The notes beneath the pieces were generated by a model. It was not told the origin of the DNA and did not search any database. It saw nothing but the letters and a program-made list of their open reading frames with translations. Below, one piece after another: positions 1 to 7,310 of a stretch of 12,391 nt of DNA (positions are counted from its first letter, which is position 1; every line of letters starts with the position of its first letter). This stretch comes from Defluviitaleaceae bacterium (GTDB lineage: Bacteria > Bacillota > Clostridia > Lachnospirales > WQUN01), in assembly GCA_009782245.1 (NCBI GenBank), contig WRKK01000317.1, positions 1 through 12,391 of the forward strand. The letters are read 5' to 3'. The translations under genes and the position numbers were made by a program.

Positions 1-50
1 CCTACGGGTGGCATCGTTGTAGGGGCGACCGTCCTCGGTCGCCCGTTTGC
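1..50 (-). repeat. partial copy of dispersed GC-rich hairpin repeat
   Basis: A perfect 9-bp inverted repeat (GGGCGACCG at 23-31 and CGGTCGCCC at 36-44, loop TCCT) is the same hairpin found at 10135-10156 and 12304-12325. On the minus strand it is followed by CCCCTACAACGAT, which also follows the hairpin at 12322-12334, so homology runs past the palindrome. The 39-bp core seen in the other copies is absent here, so this is a partial copy or one cut by the window edge. It lies downstream of the xylanase stop codon and its terminator. Confidence 0.75.
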
Positions 51-54
51 CCTA

Positions 55-84
55 ACAAAAGGGCGGCTGGTTTGCCGCCCTTTT
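55..84 (-). terminator. intrinsic terminator of the xylanase gene
   Basis: A 7-bp GC stem (GGGCGGC at 61-67, GCCGCCC at 74-80, 6-nt loop) lies 24 bases beyond the xylanase stop. On the minus strand it is followed by TTTTGTT, a typical rho-independent terminator. The plus side also carries TTTT (81-84), so the hairpin could work in both directions. Confidence 0.85.
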
Positions 85-107
85 GTGTTGCTGTTTTTCG
101 TTATTCG

Positions 108-3100
108 CTATTCAATAACAATAGTCCCGCCAGCCTGTTCCCAGTTTACGTTGATGTTTAGTACATTACTCAAAAATTCTACTGGTACAAACGTGCGGCC
201 GTTTACTATTGTTACACTGCCCATACCGTCTGGCAACGGCATATCTACTGGAAGTAACACAGTAGTACCTGCCAAGTTGATAATAACGGTGCTAGTAGCG
301 GCGTTCCAATCTATGATTGCCCCTGCGGTTTCTGCGATAAGGCGGAGCGGTACCATTTCTCGGTTAGTTTCGTCTACGAATGGCTGTTCGGCTATTACTG
401 CGGTTTCTATGACGGCTGGGGTTGGCACAAACGTTGGCAAAACTAAATCTTCTATTGCGGGGAAGTCTGTTGGTGGCTGTATGTCTATTTGCACGGCTGG
501 TAAATCCGTTTCAAATATTTCGCTTGCCAACAGTTCTGCACCCTCTATTACTAAAATCTCAACGCCGTTGATAATGATAACTATTTGCAGTGCATCAAAT
601 TCTGGCAAAAGAGCCTCGTTTATGCGGGTTTCTATGATTACAATATCGCCTGGCTGTACGCCCCATTCTGCCATTGCCTCGGAGTCAAATTCTACTGCAA
701 ATGGCGGGTGTTCAATTACTAGGAACATTCCCTCGGCAATAATTTCTAGCAACTCGTCGCCTGTAAGTTCCACTTCAAAGATGTCTATAACTGCGGGTAC
801 TTCGGCATCGGCATCGGCGGCATCGTCAGCATCGGCTGTTACATCGGCGGCTACTTGGCGGCGGCGGTGCGGACGAAACTCTACTCTTGTCGGAGGAGTT
901 GCACCTGGGGTTACGATTGGCGGCGGTGCTTGTGGGATAAGTATTGGCGGTGGTGGTGCTGGTGCAGGTACGCCTGGCCCTGGTGCTGGACCTGGCCCTG
1001 GTGCTGGTGGCGGCTCTGGTGGCGGAGTTATCGCGCCGCCCTCGTTTGCGGTTGCCTCGTATACTGCAAAGAACGCCAACTTTGGCCTAAAGTTACCGTC
1101 AAACAGCAACGGGTGTCCCCAAGCACGCCACGATTGTGCATCAGACATTCCCCAGAAAGATACTCGGTGGATATACTCTGCAAATTCCAGATAATAGCCG
1201 AATACTCTTGCGAAAGCGTCTGCTTGGCGGCGTTGTTGTTCGTAGGTTAGTGGGGCGGGCAATGTTGGTGGCTGTGCGCCGCCTTGGCCGCCGATTGTTA
1301 TGTCAAGTTCTGTGATAGAAACTCTTGCGCCAGTGCCGACAAAACGCTCTATTGCGGGGCGTACCAAATCTAGGTTGGTTGCCCATTGGTCAAGGTGGTA
1401 ATGCGATTGCATACCAATTCCCTCGATTAAGTTTCTGCCGTCATAGCTAGGGTGTGCGTACCAGCGGTTGTTTATTTCTATAACCATTTCTGCGATTGCC
1501 TCGCGCTTGCCTATTGTTTCCTCGTTGAAATCGTTGTAGTACAGTATTGCAACGGGGTCATAGCGGCGGGCAAAGTAGAAAGCGTAAAACACAAAGTCGG
1601 AGCCGCATTCATCGCCAGTTGCACCGTTTGCGAAAGCATCGTACCAAGCTGGCTCGTTAGCGCCTAAATCGCCGCCTAGACCCTCACGGCGCAAGAAATC
1701 ACGCCAGTTTAGGCTATTTTCCCAAGCAGTAGTGCCAACGGAAGTGAAGAAAATTTCGTTAAGTACGTCCCAAGAATAAATTCTGCCACGGTATCTGCCA
1801 GCAACTTGTTCTATGTGGAAACGCATATTTTCCATTGCCTCGGCACGGGTAAGCAAGTTGTCGCCCCTGCCTGTTTGCCACATTCTTGATTGGCTGTGCC
1901 ACACAAGAGTATGCCCGATAACTTTTTGGTTGTTGCGTTCTGCCCACTCCATAAAAGCATCGGCGGTGTCAAAGTTCCAGTCAGCGGGGTTTGTGGACGG
2001 ATTGGCGGGTGCAATGTGGTCAACTTTCATGTGGTTTTCTGCGGTTACGGCGTTAAATTGACGGGCGAAAAATGCTTCTGTGTAAGGGTCAGACATGAAA
2101 GTTGGGGTGCTCCATATGTTGCCGAGCGTGAAGTACGGTGCAAAGCGTTCGGCTAGGCTTGGCAAAGTCATGTCCCATTCGGGGACAATTATTTCTAGGT
2201 CGCCTACTTCGTCAAGTGCTACTATTTCAAAAGTTCCGCCGCCTGTTGCTGTAATTCCAGGGGTAAGACCATCTTCAAAGTCTAGTTCCCAAACTATTTC
2301 GCCAGTGGCAACATCTCTAATGCGGAAGTTGTCAATGTAGTAATAAACAGCGGAGCCTTCGTTTACGCCGCCAACAGCCGTACTACGTCTGGCAAATTGT
2401 ATTGTAGTCCAGTCGTTGTTGTTGCCCTCGGCTAGATTTACTGGGTTTACGGGATTAGCTACACCGTAGCCCATATCTGGAGTAAAGCGTGTCCAATGCC
2501 TATATAGCTGATTGTAGGGGAAAACAGGCATATGGAAAAAGTGTGCCCACCGTGGGGCGTTAGTTTGAATCATAAGACCAACGCCGCTGCTGCCGATAGC
2601 TTGCGGTGCAAATACGTCAACCTCGAAAGCATAAGTACCTGTTGGCGAGATAGCGTGGTCAAATGCGGCACGGGCAATGTTTAATCCCTCATGTTGGTTG
2701 CCCATGGGAACATTTACCCTAAGCACGTAATTGCCAAGTTCGGTTTCTGGCAACACGGGCAAAACAACCTGCGGAACGTACACGGCAGGAGGGGTAACAT
2801 TAGGCTCTGCATCTGGGTGGCGATAGATTAGGAAGTTTGTGATTGTGATGTCGTCTGTAATTCCCTCTGTACCTGCTGCGGTTGCATCGGTGTTAATGCG
2901 TAAGTGTTCGGCATCTAGTGCGTGTGTGGGAGATACATTTGGAACGGCGATTGTAAAAGTGCCGTCCGCCGCCGCAACGTTGTAAGCTATTGTGTGAAAA
3001 CCTGGCATTCTTTGCAAAGTAACGGAAACGCCAGGCGTTGCTGTACCTGTAACAAAAATCCAGTCGGTTGGGTAGATTGGGTAGCGTATTTCTGCGGCGC

Positions 3101-4871
3101 TCCAACCAGCGGTACGTCCACCTATTACAAGGCTACCAACCGTTAAAGTTGCCCCTGCACCTGCAAGGTTTAAGTTGTCTCCTGCGGTAATAGTAGTGCC
3201 AGGTGCAAGACCCTCTAGGGTATCGGATAGTGAGAAGAGACGTTCGTGGGTATCTGGGGGAATACTTGGATCGGTGGGTGCTGGTGGTGCGAAGATTTGC
3301 ATACTTGTGATTGTGTAATCGTCTGTGTTTTGCACTTCAAAACGCAAAGTGCCAAGGTCATCGATGGCTGTAAACCAAACCGCAAAATGACCACTTGAAG
3401 TAGCGGTTGCGTTTCCAAAATGTGTCCAAGGAGCTGCGGGTAATTGGATAACAACTGGACTGCCAGGTGTGGCTATTCCTTGAATAAGCAACATTTCGCC
3501 TACAGTAACTCCACGTGTTATGTCGATTGTGTGCCAATTTTCGGTACGACCAGAAACTAAAATGCTATTATCTGCACCAAGCACAGCCGTTACAGGGCCT
3601 GCATTTGTTAAAGACGGTGCGGCAAAAACGGAAGAGCCCAAATTGATGTCAGCTAATTCGGTTGCAACGTCCCAGTAAAGGTCAAGGTTGTCAAGGTTTG
3701 GTAGTGTTGGCAGAACTGGCACGCCTGGCTCGGGGGGTTCTTCGTCGTCGTCATCGTCGTCGTCTTCGCGCAATACAGCAACGTTAGAAATGTAGAAATT
3801 GTCTAGCCCAGTTTCCCAAGACCACAATCTAAGACCAGGACCCGCCCAAAAATCGGGAGTGTTAGCAAGGTTATCGGCTGTAATGACGTGTGTTATTGTG
3901 AACTCGTGATTAGTTACATTTTGACCAATCCAACCAGCATTGCCTAAATTAATATTTTCGCCCCATACGGTGCTACCGCTGGCACGGAATACCATTTGAG
4001 GGTTATCCACAGTTGCCGTTGTGCCTTGGAAAAAGCCATTTATTATCAGCGTATCGCCAACTTGCAAATCTAGTTGACCTGGCTCACTTGTACCTATGCC
4101 AATGTCAAAGCCAGAGGCAGGTACTCGTAGAAACAATTCGCTGTCTTGCTCGATTACCGTTAATTGTCCGCCAGCGTTCCAAAATGGCCAAGCACCAGCA
4201 ATAGCCTCATCTACAGTACGAGCCGCAAGCCAAGCGGAAAAATCAAAAATACTATCCGCTACAACTGGTACTACAGGTGTAAACCTAGGTGCAGGTATGT
4301 TGTCAAAATCGGGGAAATCGGCAGGTGGTAAACCTGGCAAAACTGGTAGAATTGGGGCTGTTTCGTCTTCTTCGTCGGTTTCGGTTTCGTCAACTTCGGT
4401 TTCGTCTTCGTCCGTGTCGGTTTCGTCAACTTCGGTTTCGTCCGTGTCGGTTTCGTCCGTGTCGGTTTCGTCAACTTCGGTTTCGTCCGTTTCGGTTTCG
4501 TCCGTGTCGTCTCCGTCAACTTCGGTTTCGTCTGTGTCGGTTTCGTCCGTTTCGGTTTCGTCAACTTCGGTTTCGTCCGTGTCGGTTTCGTCCGTGTCGT
4601 CTCCGTCAACTTCGGTTTCGCCCGTTTCGGTTTCGTCCGTTTCGGGTTCGCCTGTTTCGGGTTCGCCAGTCTCGGGTTCGCCCTCTTCGGGTTCAACCGT
4701 CTCTGGCTCAACGCTTGTTTCGCCGTTGTCTTCGGTGTCAACAGGGGTTTCGATAACTACAGAGTTTTCGGTATCGTCAGCGAAAAGCGGGATTGGCGCA
4801 AATATTGCAAAAACCATGACAAAAGCTACAAACCAAGCAATAACGCGCCGTTTTGTGTTGCCAACTTTCAT
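108..4871 (-). CDS. secreted multidomain GH10 endo-1,4-beta-xylanase
   Basis: This gene encodes a 1587-residue extracellular enzyme predicted to cut beta-1,4-xylan. Visible parts in order: a signal peptide with likely cleavage after A31; an acidic repeat linker (about 40-172); three beta-sandwich modules (about 205-367, 394-526, 544-682), each ending in a strand of the type DNFYISN or DDITITN; a fourth CBM4/9- or CBM22-like module (about 712-890); a GH10 domain (about 903-1272); a Pro/Gly linker; an Ala/Asp-rich stretch; an uncharacterised beta-rich region; and a final copper-amine-oxidase-N-like domain (about 1500-1587, MVPLRLIAE and RTFVPVEFL motifs), which on clostridial proteins is a surface domain, not an oxidase. 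GH10 hallmarks are HTLVWHSQ, WDVLNE (acid/base E1039), YYNDFNEE, GIGMQSHYH, ITELD (nucleophile E1188) and FWGMSDAQSW. The start has an upstream AAAGGA. No dockerin or SLH domain is seen. Exact CBM families cannot be assigned by eye. Confidence 0.95.
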   Translation of the reverse strand: MKVGNTKRRVIAWFVAFVMVFAIFAPIPLFADDTENSVVIETPVDTEDNGETSVEPETVEPEEGEPETGEPETGEPETDETETGETEVDGDDTDETDTDETEVDETETDETDTDETEVDGDDTDETETDETEVDETDTDETDTDETEVDETDTDEDETEVDETETDEEDETAPILPVLPGLPPADFPDFDNIPAPRFTPVVPVVADSIFDFSAWLAARTVDEAIAGAWPFWNAGGQLTVIEQDSELFLRVPASGFDIGIGTSEPGQLDLQVGDTLIINGFFQGTTATVDNPQMVFRASGSTVWGENINLGNAGWIGQNVTNHEFTITHVITADNLANTPDFWAGPGLRLWSWETGLDNFYISNVAVLREDDDDDDDEEPPEPGVPVLPTLPNLDNLDLYWDVATELADINLGSSVFAAPSLTNAGPVTAVLGADNSILVSGRTENWHTIDITRGVTVGEMLLIQGIATPGSPVVIQLPAAPWTHFGNATATSSGHFAVWFTAIDDLGTLRFEVQNTDDYTITSMQIFAPPAPTDPSIPPDTHERLFSLSDTLEGLAPGTTITAGDNLNLAGAGATLTVGSLVIGGRTAGWSAAEIRYPIYPTDWIFVTGTATPGVSVTLQRMPGFHTIAYNVAAADGTFTIAVPNVSPTHALDAEHLRINTDATAAGTEGITDDITITNFLIYRHPDAEPNVTPPAVYVPQVVLPVLPETELGNYVLRVNVPMGNQHEGLNIARAAFDHAISPTGTYAFEVDVFAPQAIGSSGVGLMIQTNAPRWAHFFHMPVFPYNQLYRHWTRFTPDMGYGVANPVNPVNLAEGNNNDWTTIQFARRSTAVGGVNEGSAVYYYIDNFRIRDVATGEIVWELDFEDGLTPGITATGGGTFEIVALDEVGDLEIIVPEWDMTLPSLAERFAPYFTLGNIWSTPTFMSDPYTEAFFARQFNAVTAENHMKVDHIAPANPSTNPADWNFDTADAFMEWAERNNQKVIGHTLVWHSQSRMWQTGRGDNLLTRAEAMENMRFHIEQVAGRYRGRIYSWDVLNEIFFTSVGTTAWENSLNWRDFLRREGLGGDLGANEPAWYDAFANGATGDECGSDFVFYAFYFARRYDPVAILYYNDFNEETIGKREAIAEMVIEINNRWYAHPSYDGRNLIEGIGMQSHYHLDQWATNLDLVRPAIERFVGTGARVSITELDITIGGQGGAQPPTLPAPLTYEQQRRQADAFARVFGYYLEFAEYIHRVSFWGMSDAQSWRAWGHPLLFDGNFRPKLAFFAVYEATANEGGAITPPPEPPPAPGPGPAPGPGVPAPAPPPPILIPQAPPPIVTPGATPPTRVEFRPHRRRQVAADVTADADDAADADAEVPAVIDIFEVELTGDELLEIIAEGMFLVIEHPPFAVEFDSEAMAEWGVQPGDIVIIETRINEALLPEFDALQIVIIINGVEILVIEGAELLASEIFETDLPAVQIDIQPPTDFPAIEDLVLPTFVPTPAVIETAVIAEQPFVDETNREMVPLRLIAETAGAIIDWNAATSTVIINLAGTTVLLPVDMPLPDGMGSVTIVNGRTFVPVEFLSNVLNINVNWEQAGGTIVIE
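4355..4690 (-). repeat. 15-bp tandem minisatellite coding for acidic pentapeptides
   Basis: Inside the xylanase gene, 15-bp units (TCCGTGTCGGTTTCG and variants on the plus strand) repeat in exact register for over 300 bp. On the coding strand each unit gives one pentapeptide, such as ETDTD, ETEVD or ETETD, and the signal-peptide-proximal end degenerates into GEPET units. Higher-order blocks also recur: the TCGTCTCCGTCAACTTCGG segment appears near 4506 and again near 4596. Because the unit is a multiple of three, slippage or recombination would change linker length without breaking the frame. The product would be a strongly negative, unfolded spacer. Confidence 0.9.
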
Positions 4872-4891
4872 AAAAAATCAATCCTTTCTTG

Positions 4892-4920
4892 TAGCATTAG
4901 TGCAAAATCGCCTAATGCTA
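4892..4920 (-). promoter_or_regulatory. inverted repeat in the xylanase 5' leader
   Basis: TAGCATTAG (4892-4900) and CTAATGCTA (4912-4920) form a perfect 9-bp inverted repeat with an 11-base spacer. It sits between the predicted -10 box (4937-4942) and the ribosome binding site (AAAGGA, about 4883-4888), near the start of the transcript. It could be an operator for a repressor or a leader hairpin. It has no U-tract, so a terminator is unlikely. Confidence 0.6.
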
Positions 4921-4936
4921 ACAAATAATTTTGTAC

Positions 4937-4965
4937 ATTATAACATAAACAAAATATGCTGTGCA
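4937..4965 (-). promoter_or_regulatory. xylanase promoter with extended -10
   Basis: On the minus strand, TATAAT (4942-4937) is preceded by TG one base upstream (TGTTATAAT), an extended -10 element. A weak -35, TGCACA (4965-4960), lies 17 bp upstream. The A/T tracts at 4968-4997 fall just upstream of the -35, where UP elements lie. Transcription would start near 4930, giving a leader of about 60 bases. Confidence 0.7.
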
Positions 4966-4967
4966 AG

Positions 4968-4997
4968 TTTTTTTTGGAAAATTTTACAAAAATTTTT
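4968..4997. promoter_or_regulatory. phased A/T tracts between divergent promoters
   Basis: Three tracts, T8 (4968-4975), AAAATTTT (4978-4985) and AAAAATTTTT (4988-4997), are centred 10 and 11 bp apart, matching the DNA helical repeat. They lie upstream of the -35 of both the xylanase promoter (minus) and the small-protein promoter (plus). They may act as a shared UP element or a bend. Confidence 0.55.
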
Positions 4998-5006
4998 GGC
5001 GGTGCG

Positions 5007-5035
5007 TTGCGGGTGGAAATTTTTTGTGGTAGAAT
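5007..5035 (+). promoter_or_regulatory. promoter of the small-protein gene pair
   Basis: TTGCGG (5007-5012), a 17-bp spacer and TAGAAT (5030-5035), with an extended -10 TG at 5027-5028. It precedes the first small gene by 35 bases, with GGAG at 5059-5062 as the ribosome binding site. Confidence 0.55.
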
Positions 5036-5070
5036 TGGGGTATAAACCTTGGAAGAATGGAGAAAAGACA

Positions 5071-5285
5071 ATGCACGAAGATGTGGTAAAAATGTACGTT
5101 GACGAACTTATAGAAAACGCAAAAAAGCCCGAGAAACCGCCAAAGACGACATATTTCAAGCGGGTAGAAATTTAGGATTTTACGAGGCTTTGGGAATACT
5201 TGAACGGTATTTTATTGGGTATTATCCAGATGTTGAACTGGCTGATGTTGGTTTGGGTATCAATTTTGAAAAGGAATTGCTGTAA
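5071..5285 (+). pseudogene. frame-split copy of the 71-residue small protein (possible -1 frameshift gene)
   Basis: In the starting frame the ATG at 5071 (GGAG 8 bases upstream) gives only 34 residues, ending at TAG 5173-5175. A -1 shift at 5121-5127 restores a 71-residue protein ending at TAA 5283-5285. This protein has exactly the length of the gene at 5321-5536 and matches it at 47 of 71 positions by my count, with shared blocks ARETA, FQAGRNL, EALGIL and DVGLG. The offset falls on A AAA AAG in the correct phase for -1 slippage (codons GCA AAA AAG), and the frame re-enters exactly where the paralog aligns. No strong Shine-Dalgarno-like stimulator upstream or obvious stem-loop downstream is visible. 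It is therefore either a recent one-base loss in an A-run, a read error, or programmed or transcriptional slippage. The function is not recognised. Confidence 0.75.
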
Positions 5286-5320
5286 AATGCAGTAAATCCA
5301 CAAAAAAGCGAGGAATAACA

Positions 5321-5536
5321 ATGTATGACGAGGCTATAAAAGAATACATTACCGAATTAAAGGAAAACGCAAAAGAAGCCCGTGAAACCGCAAATGAAGA
5401 CCTATTTCAAGCGGGTAGAAATTTGGCTTTTATCGAGGCACTTGGTATATTAAGGCGATATTTTATGTACTATGAATCGGATATTGAACTGGTTGACGTT
5501 GGGCTGGGCGATAATTTTGAAAATGAATTGCTGTAA
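5321..5536 (+). CDS. small 71-residue helical protein of unknown function
   Basis: This is the intact member of a tandem pair; the frame-split copy ends 35 bases upstream. The start ATG has GAGGAA about 5 bases upstream. The protein is acidic, has no signal peptide or membrane segment, and looks mainly helical: a charged N-terminal helix (about 1-30), then FQAGRNLAFIEALGILRRYF (about 29-48) as an amphipathic helix, then a short acidic tail with DVGLGDNF. I do not recognise the family. Conservation between the copies along the full length, mostly with conservative changes, indicates selection on the protein. It is probably co-transcribed with the upstream copy from the promoter at 5007-5035. 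A repeat follows immediately downstream. Confidence 0.75.
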   Translation: MYDEAIKEYITELKENAKEARETANEDLFQAGRNLAFIEALGILRRYFMYYESDIELVDVGLGDNFENELL

Positions 5537-5550
5537 AAATGCGGACGGAT

Positions 5551-5672
5551 TGTAGGGGCGGGCGACCATCTGCGTACACTTTTATTGAAACATTGGGGAT
5601 TAGACGGACGGGCGACCGACCCGCCTGCTGCGGGCAGGGGACGGTCGCCCGTTTTCCCTTAAATATAAGCAC
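5551..5672 (+). repeat. dispersed hairpin repeat copy between convergent genes
   Basis: It contains the 39-bp core of the family (5570-5608, beginning CTGCGTACACTTT), identical to the copy at 12264-12302 except for one base by my count. A hairpin follows: outer stem GGGCGACCG (5610-5618) with CGGTCGCCC (5642-5650), whose loop holds a second stem CCTGC (5624-5628) with GCAGG (5634-5638). The right end GTTTTCCCTTAAATATA (5651-5667) is shared with the copy near 10058-10074. It fills the gap between the small gene and the purH stop and may serve as their common transcription end, although it has no U-tract. Confidence 0.85.
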
Positions 5673-5685
5673 AATCCCACGGGTT

Positions 5686-7260
5686 TTAATGCCTAAAATG
5701 CCGAACCCCCGTAAACGCCATAGAAATCCCATAACCATCGCAAGCCTGTATTGATGCCTTATCGTTTTGCGAGCCGCCTGGCTGAATGATTGCCGTAATT
5801 CCCGCCTTTGCACAGGCATCTACTACATCTGGGAATGGGAACATTGCATCTGAGGCTAAAACTGCACCGCTTGCCTTTTCGCCAGCCCGTGATAGTGCCG
5901 CCTCGGCTGCCCATATTCGGCTAACCTCGCCGCCGCCCTGCCCTAGCAACTTGCCGTCTTTGGCAACTACTATTGCGTTTGACTTAACGTGTTTTACAAC
6001 TTTCATTGCAAAAATTAAATCCGCCTTTACTTGCTCGGAAACCTCTGCACCTGCGACTATAGTAAACGGCTCTGTTGCTATGTTGCTTGTGTCGGATTGC
6101 TGAATTAACAGCCCCGCACCCGCACTCTTGAACTCCAGCGGACTGTTGGCAAATTTTGGCAATTTTAACAGCCGCAAATTTTTCTTTTTGCGTAAAATTG
6201 CCAAAGCGTCCGCCGAAAAATTGGGCGCAATTATTACTTCTAAAAAAATCTCGTGCATTTTTTTGGCGGTATTTGCGTCCACTTCGCAGTTAAATGCGAT
6301 AATTCCGCCAAAAATTGACTGCGGATCGCATTCGTAAGCCGCACTAAATGCCGCAAACGCATCTGCACCAAGTGCAACCCCGCAAGGCGTGGAATGTTTG
6401 ACCGCAACGCAAACAGGGCTGTCAAACTCGCTTGCCAACGCCGCCGCCGCATGGGTATCGGCGATATTGTTGTACGATAACGCCTTTCCGTTTAATATTT
6501 CGGCATTTTCTATGCCCAAAACTCCCGCAAAATTGGGCGAATTTGCAACATAATAAGCCGCCTTTTGGTGCGGATTTTCCCCGTAACGCATACTGTTTTC
6601 GTCGCTTTTTATGTCAAACGTTAAAGTTAGCGTTTGCGGAAAAATATTTGCGGAATTATCAGAATTTTCGGAATTTTCGGGATTTTTATTTGTCAAATAG
6701 TTGGAAATATAGGCATCGTAAGCCGCCGTATAAGCAAAAGCCTTTGCCGATAACTTGTACCGATAATCGTCTGTTATTGTGCCGTTTTTGGCGTGTTCGA
6801 TTAACTCGGCGTAATCGGCGGGGTTGGTTACAACCGCTAAATATTTGTAATTTTTGGCGGCGGCGCGTATCATTGTTGGGCCGCCGATGTCAATGTTTTC
6901 TATGGCGGTTTCTAATGTGTGGTTTGGCTTGGAAACTGCATCCTTAAAGGGATACAGGTTCACAACTAAAATGTCTATGTTGGGAATTTTATGCTCCGTC
7001 ATGGTTGCGGCGTGTTCAGGGTTATCCCGTACCCCCAACAAAGCCCCAGAAATACGGGGGTGCAAGGTTTTAAGCCGCCCGTCCATACATTCTGGGAACT
7101 CGGTTATATCTTCTACAGATGTAGTTTTTATGCCGCTTTCCGTTAATATTTTTGCCGTGCCGCCCGTTGATATTATGTCGTAACCCGCAGAAACAAGCCC
7201 TTTTGCTAAATCTAGCAAGTTAGTTTTATCGCTTACGCTGATAAGTGCATATTTATTCAT
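5686..7260 (-). CDS. purH: bifunctional AICAR formyltransferase / IMP cyclohydrolase
   Basis: PurH carries out the last two steps of IMP synthesis in the cytoplasm: formylation of AICAR with 10-formyl-THF, then ring closure. The 524-residue length is normal. The N-terminal IMP cyclohydrolase (MGS-like) domain (about 1-195) shows SVSDKTNL, STGGTAK, TEFPECMDGRLKTLHP, VNLYPF and ENIDIGGPTMIRAAAKN. The C-terminal transformylase domain shows MRYGENPHQKAAYY, VKHSTPCG with the catalytic Lys-His pair (K288, H289), DPQSIFGGI, SDAMFPFPD and the C-terminal FTGVRHFRH. A short Asn/Ser/Glu-rich insert (about 195-207) joins the two. The start has GGAG 7-8 bases upstream. It lies 50 bp after the yycI-like gene on the same strand with no clear promoter or terminator between, so the two are probably co-transcribed. 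No other pur gene is adjacent. Confidence 0.97.
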   Translation of the reverse strand: MNKYALISVSDKTNLLDLAKGLVSAGYDIISTGGTAKILTESGIKTTSVEDITEFPECMDGRLKTLHPRISGALLGVRDNPEHAATMTEHKIPNIDILVVNLYPFKDAVSKPNHTLETAIENIDIGGPTMIRAAAKNYKYLAVVTNPADYAELIEHAKNGTITDDYRYKLSAKAFAYTAAYDAYISNYLTNKNPENSENSDNSANIFPQTLTLTFDIKSDENSMRYGENPHQKAAYYVANSPNFAGVLGIENAEILNGKALSYNNIADTHAAAALASEFDSPVCVAVKHSTPCGVALGADAFAAFSAAYECDPQSIFGGIIAFNCEVDANTAKKMHEIFLEVIIAPNFSADALAILRKKKNLRLLKLPKFANSPLEFKSAGAGLLIQQSDTSNIATEPFTIVAGAEVSEQVKADLIFAMKVVKHVKSNAIVVAKDGKLLGQGGGEVSRIWAAEAALSRAGEKASGAVLASDAMFPFPDVVDACAKAGITAIIQPGGSQNDKASIQACDGYGISMAFTGVRHFRH

Positions 7261-7310
7261 GTTTTTGTCTCCTTTTTGTATTTATATTCGTGTTCGTATC
7301 ACGTTTTTGG

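Noticed and set aside
108..380. Copper amine oxidase enzyme at the xylanase C-terminus
   Set aside because: Only the N-terminal-like surface domain (VPLR and FVPVEFL motifs) is present; no oxidase catalytic domain exists here.
85..1194. Long plus-strand open frame opposite the xylanase C-terminal half
   Set aside because: It is low-complexity Ser/Thr/Gly-rich, lacks a ribosome binding site or a recognisable domain, and mirrors the codon pattern of a well-supported GH10 gene.
4096..5175. 359-residue plus-strand frame rich in Val-Ser repeats
   Set aside because: It is the reverse reading of the pentapeptide minisatellite, runs through the xylanase promoter, and its end is merely the zero frame of the small split gene, which has its own ribosome binding site.
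5551..5672. CRISPR array or origin from repeated GC hairpins
   Set aside because: The repeats are dispersed singly across 12 kb with no regular spacers and no cas or replication genes.
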